This document shows positions 1-10,013 of a stretch of DNA of 64,000 nucleotides, piece by piece. The translations under genes were made by a program, and so were the position numbers. The DNA comes from Enterococcus mediterraneensis. GTDB lineage: Bacteria; Bacillota; Bacilli; Lactobacillales; Enterococcaceae. The stretch covers positions 1,101,501 to 1,165,500 of the forward strand of contig NZ_UWOP01000001.1 in the NCBI RefSeq assembly GCF_900604485.1, read 5' to 3'. A model generated the notes under the pieces. The model saw only the letters and a program-made list of their open reading frames with translations, did no database searches and had not been told where the DNA came from. Position 1 is the stretch's first letter. Every line of letters begins with the position of its first letter.

Positions 1-66
1 CTCTACACAACGCGCAGCTATTTCTTCTTCGGTGATTAAGATTTTTTCGATATCCTTTTCTAACAT
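1..66 (-). CDS. hpt: Hypoxanthine phosphoribosyltransferase, N-terminal part only
   Basis: This is the first 22 codons of a gene that runs off the left edge of the window, starting MLEKDIEKILITEEEIAARC. That N-terminus and the position directly after tilS match Hpt, which salvages hypoxanthine and guanine to IMP and GMP in the cytosol. The ATG at 66-64 follows an AAGGAG-type ribosome binding site 18 bases after the tilS stop, so the two genes are co-transcribed. The catalytic part lies outside the window, so the call rests on the N-terminus and on the conserved tilS-hpt order. Confidence 0.82.
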   Translation of the reverse strand, partial: MLEKDIEKILITEEEIAARCVE

Positions 67-84
67 TTTTTTCTCCTTCCAATG

Positions 85-1467
85 TTACTCCCGATATTTA
101 TAAAGAAGTCTGTAGTGTATTTTATCAGTTTCCTGAGCAATACTCAAATAAGAAAAGACAATTGGTAAGATGCCCAGTATTTGTTTTTTTTCATCTTCGA
201 TCACCCAAGCCCGTTCTCGTTGATCATTAGAAATCTTTTTATCGATAAAAATCCGATTGACTTTTTTTCTTAAAGTCGGTGTCAGCTGAATGCGGTCGCC
301 ACTTTCCCGTTTGCGAATCATCACCATTCTAGGAAAGTCTATCGACAAAAGTTGACTGAATTCTGACCAAAGTTTGACTTTTTCGGGAATTTTCTCTTCT
401 TGGTCAATAGGCCAAATAGCCAGCCATTCATTTTCTGATAAAAACAGGCTTTCTCCCACTTTCAATATTTGATGAGAAACCGTATTTGTCTGCTGGATTT
501 TTTTCAATGCAAAAGTGTCATAGGACTTGACGGCTTGCCAGTTTTCCGAAAAATCCAATGACCATTGTGCTTTCCCGTCAGCCAACAAGTATAAAATCTT
601 TTTCAGTTGTGCTTCGCTGGTTTCCACACCCAGACGATGCCGGCTTTCAGAAAAAAAATACTGCAGTGAAAAATAGCGGGCCGCTTCTGATTGTCTCATA
701 AAATCACTAACTGCAAATTGCCATTGATCGTTGACGGATACATATTTATCAAACCAATTTTTTTGCTGTTCCGTCAACAATTCATCCGCCCAGATCAGCT
801 GTTGCGATAATTTTTGGAAGTGCACGGCAGCTTGGGCATTTTCTTTTTTCAGCAAAGGTACGACTTGATGACGCAGCCGATTGCGTTGGACATCCAACAA
901 TGCATTCGTAGCGTCTTCAAAGTATTCGATCCTATGTTCTTTGGCATAGTTGCGGATTGTTTCTTTGCTGAATTGCAGCAGCGGACGAACCAGTTTGCCG
1001 CCGCCAAAAGACTGTTGATCCCGAATCCCCATGCTGTTTTTGATTGTACCGTCTCGCAGGATCTTCATGAGCATCGTTTCCATTTGATCATCGCTGTGAT
1101 GGGCAGTCAGCAACAAATCAAAGCTTCCTTGTTCCATCACTTCCTGAAAAAAAGCATAGCGGAATTTGCGGGCGGCATTTTCCATCCCAACAGTCGGCGG
1201 ATTTTCCCAACGCTTGTGATAAAAAGGAATCTGGCGGCTTTGACAATATTCAGCTAAAAAAGCTTCTTCTTGAATCGAGGCATCTCTTATCTGATGGTTG
1301 ATATGGGCCACTGCGATCTTACAGCCAATTTTTTCACGGATTTTTTCCATCAGAGTCAGTAAAACCATGGAATCGACACCTGTCGAAACAGCAATCAAAA
1401 TATTTTTTTGCGGTTGCCACCACCCCTGTTCGACACCCTGCTTGCAAAATACCGTCTCCAAATCCAC
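85..1467 (-). CDS. tilS: tRNA(Ile)-lysidine synthetase
   Basis: TilS attaches lysine to C34 of the CAU-anticodon tRNA-Ile using ATP, converting a Met-decoding anticodon into an AUA-decoding one; it is normally essential. The PP-loop ATP site reads VSTGVDS at about residues 27-33, followed by the N-type ATPase domain and the C-terminal TilS substrate-binding domains. The length of about 460 residues is usual. I prefer the GTG at 1467 as start because GAAGGTG sits 6 bases before it; the GTG at 1476 lies inside that ribosome binding site. A strong hairpin (1503-1547) stands between this gene and yabR upstream, so expression depends on readthrough or a promoter I do not see. Confidence 0.93.
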   Translation of the reverse strand: MDLETVFCKQGVEQGWWQPQKNILIAVSTGVDSMVLLTLMEKIREKIGCKIAVAHINHQIRDASIQEEAFLAEYCQSRQIPFYHKRWENPPTVGMENAARKFRYAFFQEVMEQGSFDLLLTAHHSDDQMETMLMKILRDGTIKNSMGIRDQQSFGGGKLVRPLLQFSKETIRNYAKEHRIEYFEDATNALLDVQRNRLRHQVVPLLKKENAQAAVHFQKLSQQLIWADELLTEQQKNWFDKYVSVNDQWQFAVSDFMRQSEAARYFSLQYFFSESRHRLGVETSEAQLKKILYLLADGKAQWSLDFSENWQAVKSYDTFALKKIQQTNTVSHQILKVGESLFLSENEWLAIWPIDQEEKIPEKVKLWSEFSQLLSIDFPRMVMIRKRESGDRIQLTPTLRKKVNRIFIDKKISNDQRERAWVIEDEKKQILGILPIVFSYLSIAQETDKIHYRLLYKYRE

Positions 1468-1502
1468 GCTGCACACCTTCTTTCTTCATTAGCATTCAAT
1501 AG

Positions 1503-1547
1503 GAAAAAGGCGGGAACACTGTCCAAAACAGCTGTTCCCGCCTTTTC
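1503..1547 (-). terminator. Intrinsic terminator after yabR
   Basis: A GC-rich stem (AAAAAGGCGGGAACA at 1504-1518 with TGTTCCCGCC at 1533-1542 and flanking T residues) is followed on the minus strand by CCTTTTTCCT. It lies 5 bases beyond the yabR stop and about 36 bases before the tilS start. It therefore either ends the divIC-yabR transcript or attenuates entry into tilS-hpt. Confidence 0.8.
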
Positions 1548-1552
1548 GTCTA

Positions 1553-1999
1553 TTAGTTGCGACGACCGCCGCGGCCTCCGCGTTTTCCTTCTGTATTGCG
1601 TTTCAAAGATGAAAGACGGTCATCGCTGTCTTTCAAAAATGAACTCATCAATGTATCGAAGTCTTGTTTATTGTTTGCAGAGCTTTGACCACGAGAAAAT
1701 GATTTTTTTTGCGCTGGACGATTACGCGTTTCTTTTTTTGCAAATTCACGCTTTTCTTGCGGCTGTTCTTGGGCTTTGCGGATCGACAAGCCGATCTTTC
1801 CATCGTTACCGACAGAAGTTACCAGTACTGTCACTTCATCGCCGACTTTCAATACGTCGTTGATGTCTTTGACAAAGCCATTGGATACTTCGCTGATATG
1901 AACCAACCCTGTTTTTTTATCTCCTAGATCAATAAACGCACCAAAATTTGTGATACCAGACACTTTTCCTTGCAGCTTAGCTCCTACTTCGATTGACAT
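1553..1999 (-). CDS. yabR: S1-domain RNA-binding protein, YabR family
   Basis: Residues 1-75 form one S1 OB-fold (IEVGAKLQGKVSGITNFGAF, then GLVHISEV), the fold by which ribosomal protein S1 and polynucleotide phosphorylase bind RNA. The tail is basic and low in complexity, ending in a run rich in Gly and Arg (KRGGRGGRRN), which fits RNA or ribosome binding. The molecular role of YabR is not firmly established. It follows divIC and precedes tilS as in Bacillus. The ATG is preceded by AGGAGG, about 12 bases away, a long spacing. Confidence 0.88.
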   Translation of the reverse strand: MSIEVGAKLQGKVSGITNFGAFIDLGDKKTGLVHISEVSNGFVKDINDVLKVGDEVTVLVTSVGNDGKIGLSIRKAQEQPQEKREFAKKETRNRPAQKKSFSRGQSSANNKQDFDTLMSSFLKDSDDRLSSLKRNTEGKRGGRGGRRN

Positions 2000-2044
2000 A
2001 TAAAGATTGTTCCTCCTAATATTTTTCCCAAATATATATTTTTA

Positions 2045-2452
2045 CTACTCATCAGTAGTAGTAGATGATGTTGAATTGCTGGATTGCGTTTCTTCCGGCA
2101 AAGGATAAACGCTCTCGCCTTCTTTTGAATAGAAAAAGCGGCTGCGTGCTAATTTTGCGACATAATCTTCATCTTTTAATAAAGAAACGTCATGCTCCAA
2201 TTGAGCTACATTTTTTTCAGCTGCTTTTTTTTCAGCGATCGCTTCTTGCTTGATTTCACTCAGTTCCTGCAATCGTTGATGATCGTTGAATAACTGAATG
2301 CCGACAAACACAAAAACAACGATGGCCGCAACAAAAATCGCGCCTAGACGTCTTCGTCGAAAAACGACCTGTTGATGCTGTTCTTTGTATTTCGCATACT
2401 GCGCTTTTGCATAAGCTGTGTCAAGTGTCGTAATGTTGTTTTCATTTTTCAT
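2045..2452 (-). CDS. divIC: Septum formation initiator, DivIC/FtsB family
   Basis: A short basic N-terminus (about residues 1-38) precedes one transmembrane segment (LGAIFVAAIVVFVFVGIQLF) and an extracellular coiled coil of about 45 residues rich in Glu, Lys and Gln, then the conserved motif YVAKLARSRFFYSKEGE. This is the bitopic DivIC architecture; DivIC bridges FtsL and DivIB in the divisome. I start at 2452 (MKNENN) because GGAG lies 10 bases before it, while the upstream ATG at 2491 has no ribosome binding site. The C-terminus is a Ser/Thr-rich tail. It sits between rqcP and yabR as in other Firmicutes. Confidence 0.9.
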   Translation of the reverse strand: MKNENNITTLDTAYAKAQYAKYKEQHQQVVFRRRRLGAIFVAAIVVFVFVGIQLFNDHQRLQELSEIKQEAIAEKKAAEKNVAQLEHDVSLLKDEDYVAKLARSRFFYSKEGESVYPLPEETQSSNSTSSTTTDE

Positions 2453-2520
2453 CCCGTACTCGCTCCATCTTCTTGTGATTGTCGTTTTCATTATACCAAC
2501 ATCAAGATAGCTTGTCTAAT

Positions 2521-2790
2521 CTATTTCTCAAGAGTATCTTGTCTTGTTTCCGAAAGAATCTCGTACATTTTTGCCGCATCTTCTTTTTTCGTGGATTCGT
2601 GTAATTCCAAGACTTTGATCTCTAAAATCTTATTGCCGAACTGGATCTTTACGATATCGCCGATTTTGACGGTGCTGCTGGATTTCGCCAGCTTGCCGTT
2701 GATTTGGATCCGTCCTTTGTCCGCCACTTCTTTTGCGACAGTCCGACGCTTGATGATCCGGGCGATTTTTAAAAATTTGTCTAAACGCAT
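2521..2790 (-). CDS. rqcP: S4-domain ribosome quality-control factor RqcP (YabO)
   Basis: This 89-residue protein is essentially one S4 RNA-binding domain ([20 protein letters not shown], then GRIQINGK and VKIGDIVKI). RqcP works with RqcH on obstructed 50S subunits, helping place tRNA-Ala for C-terminal alanine tailing of stalled nascent chains. The start at 2790 follows AAGAGGAG at about 8 bases; an in-frame ATG 39 bases upstream overlaps the flippase gene and is less likely. The gene is 4 bases beyond the flippase stop, so it is translationally coupled. The mazG-like yabN gene found between these two in Bacillus is absent. Confidence 0.9.
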   Translation of the reverse strand: MRLDKFLKIARIIKRRTVAKEVADKGRIQINGKLAKSSSTVKIGDIVKIQFGNKILEIKVLELHESTKKEDAAKMYEILSETRQDTLEK

Positions 2791-2794
2791 TGTT

Positions 2795-4381
2795 TCATCT
2801 CCTCTTAAAACGTAGTATTTTTTTGCCAAACGGCAGTAAAAGCCATTCTCTGATTGTAAATAAACGGAGCCGTATCGCGCTGCTGATAAAAAATATTATC
2901 CCGACAGCCACGCCTCCAACGCTTGTCAATAATGCCGACAACCGATGCTGGATCACTCCAAACAGCAGTGTGATCCCACTATAATATACCAATATACTAC
3001 AAATCATGATCCCGATACAGAAAAGCAATGTTCTGCCGAATTTTCGCTCTCGCCAAAATGCATTGATCGCTGATACTTCTTTTCGTACTAGAAATCTCAA
3101 AATGACTGCCAGTCCTAAAAGTGTCGCTAAACTGGCACCCACTGTTCCCCACCACCGAGTCAATATCCACGTAGCAAAAATCTTTACTAACAGACCGATC
3201 CCAGCACCTCTGATAGAAGAACGGAAACGATTCTGACTCTGCGCGATGCTTTGATACGCTTGGATCATCGCCATCAAAAAGACAGAAAAGACGAACAGTA
3301 CCAATGTATCATTGCCGGCAAAATCTTTGAATAGAGCAAAGTTGATGTACGGCAACAGCAGGATCAGACCGGCAGTTGCCGCCAAAGCGATACTGGCGGT
3401 CAGCCGCAGATAGATCTTAGCCGAACGGAGAAAAAGCTGTTGATTTCGTTGGTGCAGATAATTCGTCAGAGCCGGCAAAAAAGTCGAACTCAATGCAGTC
3501 GCCGCTACCAGCCCTAGTTGGACCAGCGGCTGACCGCGATCATAGACCCCTTTAGCGATTCGAGCCGCCTGCTGGGTCATACCGTAACTTTCCAATGAAT
3601 TGGCAATCAAAAACGAATCCACCAGTTGGAATAAAATCAACAGACCGCTGTAGATAAACAGCAATCCTCCCTCTACTAAAAAACGTCTGAATAAGACCGA
3701 ATCATAACGGCCAAGCAACGGAAATTGGGTAAGATCCAGCTGTCCGCCATAGATCCGCCGATCATAATATCTCAAGATCAGCCAAGCAGTCCCGCCGCCG
3801 ACGATCGCTCCTGCCATTGCTATCGTTCCCGTTTGATAGACAGACATTTGCCATAAATGAAAGGCGCCAGCCGCCAGCAAGATCACACTTACTCGCAACA
3901 GTTGTTCTGCCACTTGTGAGACTGCTGTCGGCACCATTCGCAGATTTCCTTGAAAATAACCGCGATAAAAAGACAAAGGGGGAACCAGAATGAACGCAAA
4001 TGAAACTACCCGCACTAACGGGACCAGACTCATATTTCCCATCAGGTAAGCGATGATATACGCACCGAAAAAGGTTCCGCCCCATAAAACAAGCGATGTC
4101 CATAAGACGAGGGGATAAAGTTGTGACAAACCTTCCCGCTGCGCTTTAGGAGTAGATCTTTCAGCGATATATTTTGAAATAAACTGCGGCAGCCCCGACA
4201 ATGCCAAGGTCATCGCCATCCCGTAGATAGGATAGACTTGTTGGTAGACGTAGAACCCTTCATCACCGACTAAATTTTGAAAAGGGACCCGGTAAACGGC
4301 ACTCAGAAGTTTGGCGACAAAAGAGGCCAGCGTCAGGATAAACGCGCCTTGCATGATGGTCTTCATCTGATTTTGTCCCAT
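2795..4381 (-). CDS. Polysaccharide/lipid flippase, SpoVB/MurJ-like (YabM type)
   Basis: A 528-residue integral membrane protein with about 14 predicted helices. The family signature lies at the N-terminus ([20 protein letters not shown], then [15 protein letters not shown]), as in the MOP/MATE exporters that flip lipid-linked sugars. The syntenic Bacillus gene is yabM (SpoVB-like). The substrate cannot be read from the sequence; a peptidoglycan or wall-polymer precursor is likely. The start follows AAGGAGG and the gene begins 12 bases after the mfd stop, so it belongs to the mfd-flippase-rqcP-divIC-yabR run. Confidence 0.85.
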   Translation of the reverse strand: MGQNQMKTIMQGAFILTLASFVAKLLSAVYRVPFQNLVGDEGFYVYQQVYPIYGMAMTLALSGLPQFISKYIAERSTPKAQREGLSQLYPLVLWTSLVLWGGTFFGAYIIAYLMGNMSLVPLVRVVSFAFILVPPLSFYRGYFQGNLRMVPTAVSQVAEQLLRVSVILLAAGAFHLWQMSVYQTGTIAMAGAIVGGGTAWLILRYYDRRIYGGQLDLTQFPLLGRYDSVLFRRFLVEGGLLFIYSGLLILFQLVDSFLIANSLESYGMTQQAARIAKGVYDRGQPLVQLGLVAATALSSTFLPALTNYLHQRNQQLFLRSAKIYLRLTASIALAATAGLILLLPYINFALFKDFAGNDTLVLFVFSVFLMAMIQAYQSIAQSQNRFRSSIRGAGIGLLVKIFATWILTRWWGTVGASLATLLGLAVILRFLVRKEVSAINAFWRERKFGRTLLFCIGIMICSILVYYSGITLLFGVIQHRLSALLTSVGGVAVGIIFFISSAIRLRLFTIREWLLLPFGKKILRFKRR

Positions 4382-4393
4382 GCCAGCGCCTCC

Positions 4394-7300
4394 TTATTTT
4401 TTCGTTTTATATTTCTCCGCCCGCAGCGCTTTGACGAAGTTTTGGACTTCTTGCAGCCAAACGATCTCCGACATATTTTTCGGCAATGTCAATGTGATCT
4501 GCATCTTTTCTTTTTCGACACCCATCCCCGCTTTTAATTTTGTTGCACTCAATGCTTCAAATATTTGTTCCACAGAGTAGGTCTTCGTCCCGACCTTGCT
4601 TAAAACAAAACGGATCTTCTGATCGATCTTGCGGATGGATTCTAGTAATGCCCGATCTCCATCCATTTTGATCTGGCCGACTGTCAGCAGATGTGCCACT
4701 TCGTCTGGATACTCACCAAAGCGATCCAGCAAGTCGTCTTGGATCTCGTCCAGCATCTCTTCTGTTTCCAATTCGCGGATCCGTTTGTAGATTTCGATTT
4801 TTTGCCGTTCGTCTTCGATATATGATCCCGGCAGATAGGCATCGATCCCCAGATCGATCTCCACAGAAGTTTTTTCTGTCTGGGTATTCTTGCCTTGTTT
4901 GCGTGCCACCGCTTCAGACAGCATTTGCGAATACATGTCGAAACCGACTGCATCGATAAAGCCATGCTGTTGGGCTCCTAATAGATTACCGGCACCGCGA
5001 ATGGATAGATCCCGCATCGCGATCTTAAAGCCGGATCCCAATTCGGTAAAATCTTTGATGGCTTGCAGGCGCTTTTCACTGACTTCGTTCAAAACCTTTT
5101 GCGGCTCGTACATGAAATACGCATACGCCACACGATTGGAACGACCGACACGCCCCCGCAGTTGATAAAGAGTCGATAAGCCCATGTAATCGGCGTTTTC
5201 AACAAATAGTGTATTGGCGTTGGGGATATCTACCCCGGTTTCAATGATCGTTGTAGTGATCAGCACATCGTATTGTCCTTCGATAAAATCAAACAATGTG
5301 TTTTCCAGCTGGATCTCAGTCATCTGTCCATGAGCAAAACCGATGCGCGCATCCGGAACCAATGCTTGGATCTCTGCGACTTTTTGTTCGATGGTAGCTA
5401 CACGATTGTAAAGATAGAATACCTGACCGCCACGAGCCATTTCCCGCATGATCGCTTCCCGGATCGCTCCTGGATTGGTCTCCATCACGTATGTCTGGAT
5501 AGGATAACGATTTTCCGGCGGTGTTTCGATAACCGACAGATCCCGTACCCCCAGCATAGACATGTGCAATGTTCGAGGAATCGGTGTTGCCGTCAACGTC
5601 AGTACATCTACTTGCGAGCGCAGTTGTTTCAAGCGTTCTTTATGTTTCACGCCAAAACGCTGCTCTTCGTCGATCACCAACAATCCCAGATCCGCAAATT
5701 GTACATCTTGAGAAAGCAAGCGATGCGTACCTACTACGATATCCACTTGTCCCGTACGTAATTGTTCAATGGTTTCATTTTGCTGTTTCTTTGTCCGAAA
5801 ACGGCTCAATAGACCGATATTTACAGGAAATCCTTCAAAACGATCCATCATTGTTTCATAGTGCTGTTGCGCCAAGATCGTAGTCGGTACTAAGAAAGCC
5901 ACTTGTTTGCTTTCTTTGATTGCTTTGAATGCCGCCCGCAGAGCCACTTCCGTCTTACCGAAGCCCACATCTCCTACTAGCAAACGATCCATCGGCTTGG
6001 CTTTTTCCATATCATGCTTGATCTCCGCTGTACTTCGCAGTTGATCGTCTGTTTCTGTATAAGGAAAAGCATCTTCAAATTCTTTTTGATAGGCGTCATC
6101 CGGCGCAAAGGCATAGCCTTTTTCCGATTCCCGTTTGGCATAAAGCAAGATCAGGTCATCCGCGATGTCTTCGATCTTACTGGAGACTTTCCGCTTGGTC
6201 TTGCTCCATTCGCTGCCGCCTAATTTATTGATCTTAGGAGTTTTCGATTCCGAAGCAACATATTTTTGGATCAGATTAAGCTGGGTCACAGGAATAAACA
6301 ATTTGTCTTCGTTTTGATACAAGATCGTCAGATAATCTTGGTGAACACCATCGACTTCTAGCGTCTGCATCCCGATAAATTTCCCGATCCCGTGATTGGC
6401 ATGGACGACAAAATCTCCCGGTTTCAATTCATTGTAGCTTTTCAGCCGTTCCGCATTAGAGATCGTTTGGCGCCGTGCTCGTTTTTTCTTGACCTTTTGG
6501 AAGATCTCTTTTTCCGTAACGACTACTAATCGGTCTTGAGGCAATTCAAAGCCGCTTTGCAGCGCACCTTGAATGATCTGGGTCCGCCCGGAAATGATTT
6601 TTTCCGAAGCGGTTTGGACCGCATAGATCTCATGGTCGCGAAAATCATTTTCCATTTTTTGCGCCCGTTCAGCGTCAGCAACAACGAAAACTACTGTCTG
6701 CTGCTGTTTTTCCCACCGATCGATCTCGGCTTTCAATAATCCTAATTGACTGAAAAACTGCTGCATCGGACGATATTGAAAGTTATGGATCGCTTGGAAG
6801 CGCAGATTTCCCATCCCTTTTTGGAACAAGGCAAAAAAGCTGGCGTTAAAGTGTTCTTTTTTGAAAAATGGATAGACTTCCACGCCAAAATGCTGATCTG
6901 AAAAGACTCGCAGCTCTTCGATCCTTTGAGTCTGCCATTCTGCTTCTTCTCGTTCGATCTCACGGTTCGTATCCATGATCCGGGCATAGTCATCAACAAA
7001 CAACAAACTGTCCGACAAGAAATAATCGGCGATGGTATGATCTTTTTGGAACAAGAGATCCGCATAATAGTTTGCATTTTCTCCCGGTATGCCTTCTTGC
7101 CAAGAAGATAGGAGCTGACCAAAATAATCCTGCAAAAATGCTTTGTCTGTCGCTTCTTTTGTAACAGCCAAGCGTTTTTGCAACGCTTCTTCCAGACGTT
7201 GGCGCCCATGTTCCATATCCGCCGGAGAAAAAACCAGTTCGGTCGTAGGCGTTACGGTCACTTCTTCTGCATTTCCCACTGACCGCTGCGTTTCCACATC

Positions 7301-7912
7301 AAAATAACGCATAGAATCGATCTCTACATCGAACAATTCTATACGGATCGGATATTCAGAAGTAATAGGATAGACATCGACAATACTGCCCCGGACACTG
7401 AACTCTCCGGGTTTGCCGATCATGGATTGCCGCTCGTACCCCATTGATACTAATTTTTGCGGAAGGTCTTCTAGTTCTAATTCGTCGCCTATTTGCCAAG
7501 TAAGTTGATATTGCCGCCAAGTCTCAGGATCAGGCAGCAGTTTGCGCAAACCAGCTACCGGTATGACATAGATTCCTTTTTTATGCTGACTGACCGCATT
7601 CAGTGTTTCGATGCGTTCTGCCCGGGCTTCTGGTGAAGAAAATGCCATTTCAGCAGATAAAACTTCATCTACCGGAAACAGGAAAACATCTTCTTCGATA
7701 TTCCGCAGATCTTCCGTCAATTGATTGGCATAATACAGATTGGGAGTGACAAGAATGATCTGTTTTTGAAATTTACGATAAGTACTGACGATCGCCAGTG
7801 TTTTTGCCGAACCGGACAAACCGGTCAGCAACTGCCGCTTCGTCTGTTGCTGGATCAGCTGCTGCCATTCTTTGATCAATGGCGTTTGGCTGACTGCTTC
7901 CACCAAATTCAT
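4394..7912 (-). CDS. mfd: Transcription-repair coupling factor Mfd
   Basis: At 1172 residues this is a full-length Mfd. Order: UvrB-like N-terminal module with a degenerate ATP site (about 1-340), the CarD-like RNA-polymerase interaction domain (about 490-560, ELKPGDFVVHANHGIGKF), a RecG-like translocase with Walker A GDVGFGKTEVA and box II VIDEEQRFG, and the C-terminal TRCF regulatory domain. Mfd pushes or removes RNA polymerase stalled at lesions and recruits UvrA. The start follows AAGGAGG, 12 bases after the pth stop. Nothing is missing. Confidence 0.97.
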   Translation of the reverse strand: MNLVEAVSQTPLIKEWQQLIQQQTKRQLLTGLSGSAKTLAIVSTYRKFQKQIILVTPNLYYANQLTEDLRNIEEDVFLFPVDEVLSAEMAFSSPEARAERIETLNAVSQHKKGIYVIPVAGLRKLLPDPETWRQYQLTWQIGDELELEDLPQKLVSMGYERQSMIGKPGEFSVRGSIVDVYPITSEYPIRIELFDVEIDSMRYFDVETQRSVGNAEEVTVTPTTELVFSPADMEHGRQRLEEALQKRLAVTKEATDKAFLQDYFGQLLSSWQEGIPGENANYYADLLFQKDHTIADYFLSDSLLFVDDYARIMDTNREIEREEAEWQTQRIEELRVFSDQHFGVEVYPFFKKEHFNASFFALFQKGMGNLRFQAIHNFQYRPMQQFFSQLGLLKAEIDRWEKQQQTVVFVVADAERAQKMENDFRDHEIYAVQTASEKIISGRTQIIQGALQSGFELPQDRLVVVTEKEIFQKVKKKRARRQTISNAERLKSYNELKPGDFVVHANHGIGKFIGMQTLEVDGVHQDYLTILYQNEDKLFIPVTQLNLIQKYVASESKTPKINKLGGSEWSKTKRKVSSKIEDIADDLILLYAKRESEKGYAFAPDDAYQKEFEDAFPYTETDDQLRSTAEIKHDMEKAKPMDRLLVGDVGFGKTEVALRAAFKAIKESKQVAFLVPTTILAQQHYETMMDRFEGFPVNIGLLSRFRTKKQQNETIEQLRTGQVDIVVGTHRLLSQDVQFADLGLLVIDEEQRFGVKHKERLKQLRSQVDVLTLTATPIPRTLHMSMLGVRDLSVIETPPENRYPIQTYVMETNPGAIREAIMREMARGGQVFYLYNRVATIEQKVAEIQALVPDARIGFAHGQMTEIQLENTLFDFIEGQYDVLITTTIIETGVDIPNANTLFVENADYMGLSTLYQLRGRVGRSNRVAYAYFMYEPQKVLNEVSEKRLQAIKDFTELGSGFKIAMRDLSIRGAGNLLGAQQHGFIDAVGFDMYSQMLSEAVARKQGKNTQTEKTSVEIDLGIDAYLPGSYIEDERQKIEIYKRIRELETEEMLDEIQDDLLDRFGEYPDEVAHLLTVGQIKMDGDRALLESIRKIDQKIRFVLSKVGTKTYSVEQIFEALSATKLKAGMGVEKEKMQITLTLPKNMSEIVWLQEVQNFVKALRAEKYKTKK

Positions 7913-7924
7913 CTTGTTTCCTCC

Positions 7925-8485
7925 TTAATTGAATCGATTCATCGTTGCTATAAAATCTTGATTTTCTAAATAAAATTTGCAGGCATCTGCCGCTTTGTCG
8001 ATACTTGCCAAAATCACCGGCTGATCTTCTTTCGCAAAAGGATTCAGGACATGATTTACCACTGTCATCCCCGGTTTCGGCCGATCGATCCCAATCTTGA
8101 TCCGTTTGAATGCGTCTGTTCCTAAGTGGGAAATAATGCTCTTCATGCCGTTATGTCCTCCAGCGCTGCCTTTTTGCCGCAGACGGATCTTACCTAAAGC
8201 CAGATCCAAATCATCATAGATCACCAGAAGCTCGTCTTTTTCTATACCATAATACGTCATCAAAGGGCCTACAGCTCGTCCGGAGTCGTTCATAAACGTT
8301 TGCGGCTTCACAAGAAGAATTTTTTCTCCTGCAACAAAAAAATCCGCTACTTCTGCTTCAAACGGATTAGCTTTAAAATTCGTTTGATACGCCGAAGCCA
8401 GCTGGTCGACAGCCATAAATCCAACATTGTGTCGTGTATTCTCATATTTTCTCCCTGGATTTCCTAATCCAACGATCATCTTCAT
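7925..8485 (-). CDS. pth: Peptidyl-tRNA hydrolase
   Basis: Pth cleaves peptidyl-tRNAs released by ribosome drop-off so the tRNA can be reused. The 186-residue protein begins [11 protein letters not shown], carries catalytic His19 in the motif NTRHNVGF, and has the substrate loop [13 protein letters not shown] and the GGHNGMKS motif. I chose the ATG at 8485 because family members begin just before VGLGNPG; an 18-codon upstream extension has no homologous counterpart. The gene heads the mfd run on the minus strand and is divergent from ldh. Confidence 0.95.
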   Translation of the reverse strand: MKMIVGLGNPGRKYENTRHNVGFMAVDQLASAYQTNFKANPFEAEVADFFVAGEKILLVKPQTFMNDSGRAVGPLMTYYGIEKDELLVIYDDLDLALGKIRLRQKGSAGGHNGMKSIISHLGTDAFKRIKIGIDRPKPGMTVVNHVLNPFAKEDQPVILASIDKAADACKFYLENQDFIATMNRFN

Positions 8486-8670
8486 TGTTTTAATCACTCT
8501 TCCCTGCAAACACAAAAGGCTGGACGGTAAAATTACCACCCAGTTGCGTTTTTTACTAATTCTAAGAGATTATAACATAGTCCTAAAGCTTGCTGTTACT
8601 CAAAATATTCTAAATTTCTATTAAACTTGGAGAAAAGTTAAAAAAAGCAAAAAATGATAATCCCATCAGG

Positions 8671-8700
8671 TTAACATTGTAAGCTTTTACACAATATAAC
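8671..8700 (+). promoter_or_regulatory. ldh promoter with cre-like site in the spacer
   Basis: TTAACA (8671-8676) and TATAAC (8695-8700) are separated by 18 bases and form a good vegetative promoter for ldh. TGTAAGCTTTTACA at 8678-8691 lies between the two hexamers and resembles a catabolite-response element, except that the central CG is CT. Promoter and cre assignments are by pattern only. Confidence 0.6.
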
Positions 8701-8721
8701 AGATTAAAAAACTGTTATATT
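8693..8721. repeat. Perfect 10-bp inverted repeat at the ldh transcription start
   Basis: AATATAACAG (8693-8702) and CTGTTATATT (8712-8721) are exact reverse complements with a 9-base A-rich spacer. The left arm covers the -10 hexamer and the right arm lies at about +5 to +15. This is a likely operator, or a 5' hairpin on the ldh mRNA. It does not match the Rex consensus TTGTGA-n6-TCACAA. Confidence 0.55.
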
Positions 8722-8787
8722 CAAGAGCATATCGGGTGACAGTGCCAACCAGAAGTGGTACGATTGTGTAGGATAGAACAAATGTGA

Positions 8788-9801
<1,014 letters not shown>

Positions 9802-9817
9802 AAACTATTTGATTTAG

Positions 9818-9863
9818 AAAAGAACCAAGTGATCCTCATTTGAGGTTCCTTGGTTCTTTTTTG
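9818..9863 (+). terminator. Intrinsic terminator of ldh
   Basis: AAGAACCAAG (from about 9820) pairs with CTTGGTTCTT near 9849-9858, with CCTCA/TGAGG pairing inside the loop, followed by TTTTTT. It lies about 20 bases beyond the ldh stop. Confidence 0.9.
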
Positions 9864-10013
9864 ATTGCAGCTTATCCATTCACAAAAGCAACGATTAATT
9901 AAAAGTTTTTTCTAAGTTTATCTTTAGATTCGAGCATGATATTCGCTTTTGTTATTTTGTATGCTATCATAATTTTGTATAAAAACTATTAAAAAATTTA
10001 AGGAGTACAGCTC

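Noticed and set aside
4277-4537. Long opposite-strand frames inside mfd, the flippase gene, rsmB, priA and others
   Set aside because: They lack ribosome binding sites and lie opposite clearly coding frames; such frames are expected from the codon pattern.
8693-8721. Rex operator in front of ldh
   Set aside because: The repeat AATATAACAG/CTGTTATATT does not contain TTGTGA or TCACAA half-sites.
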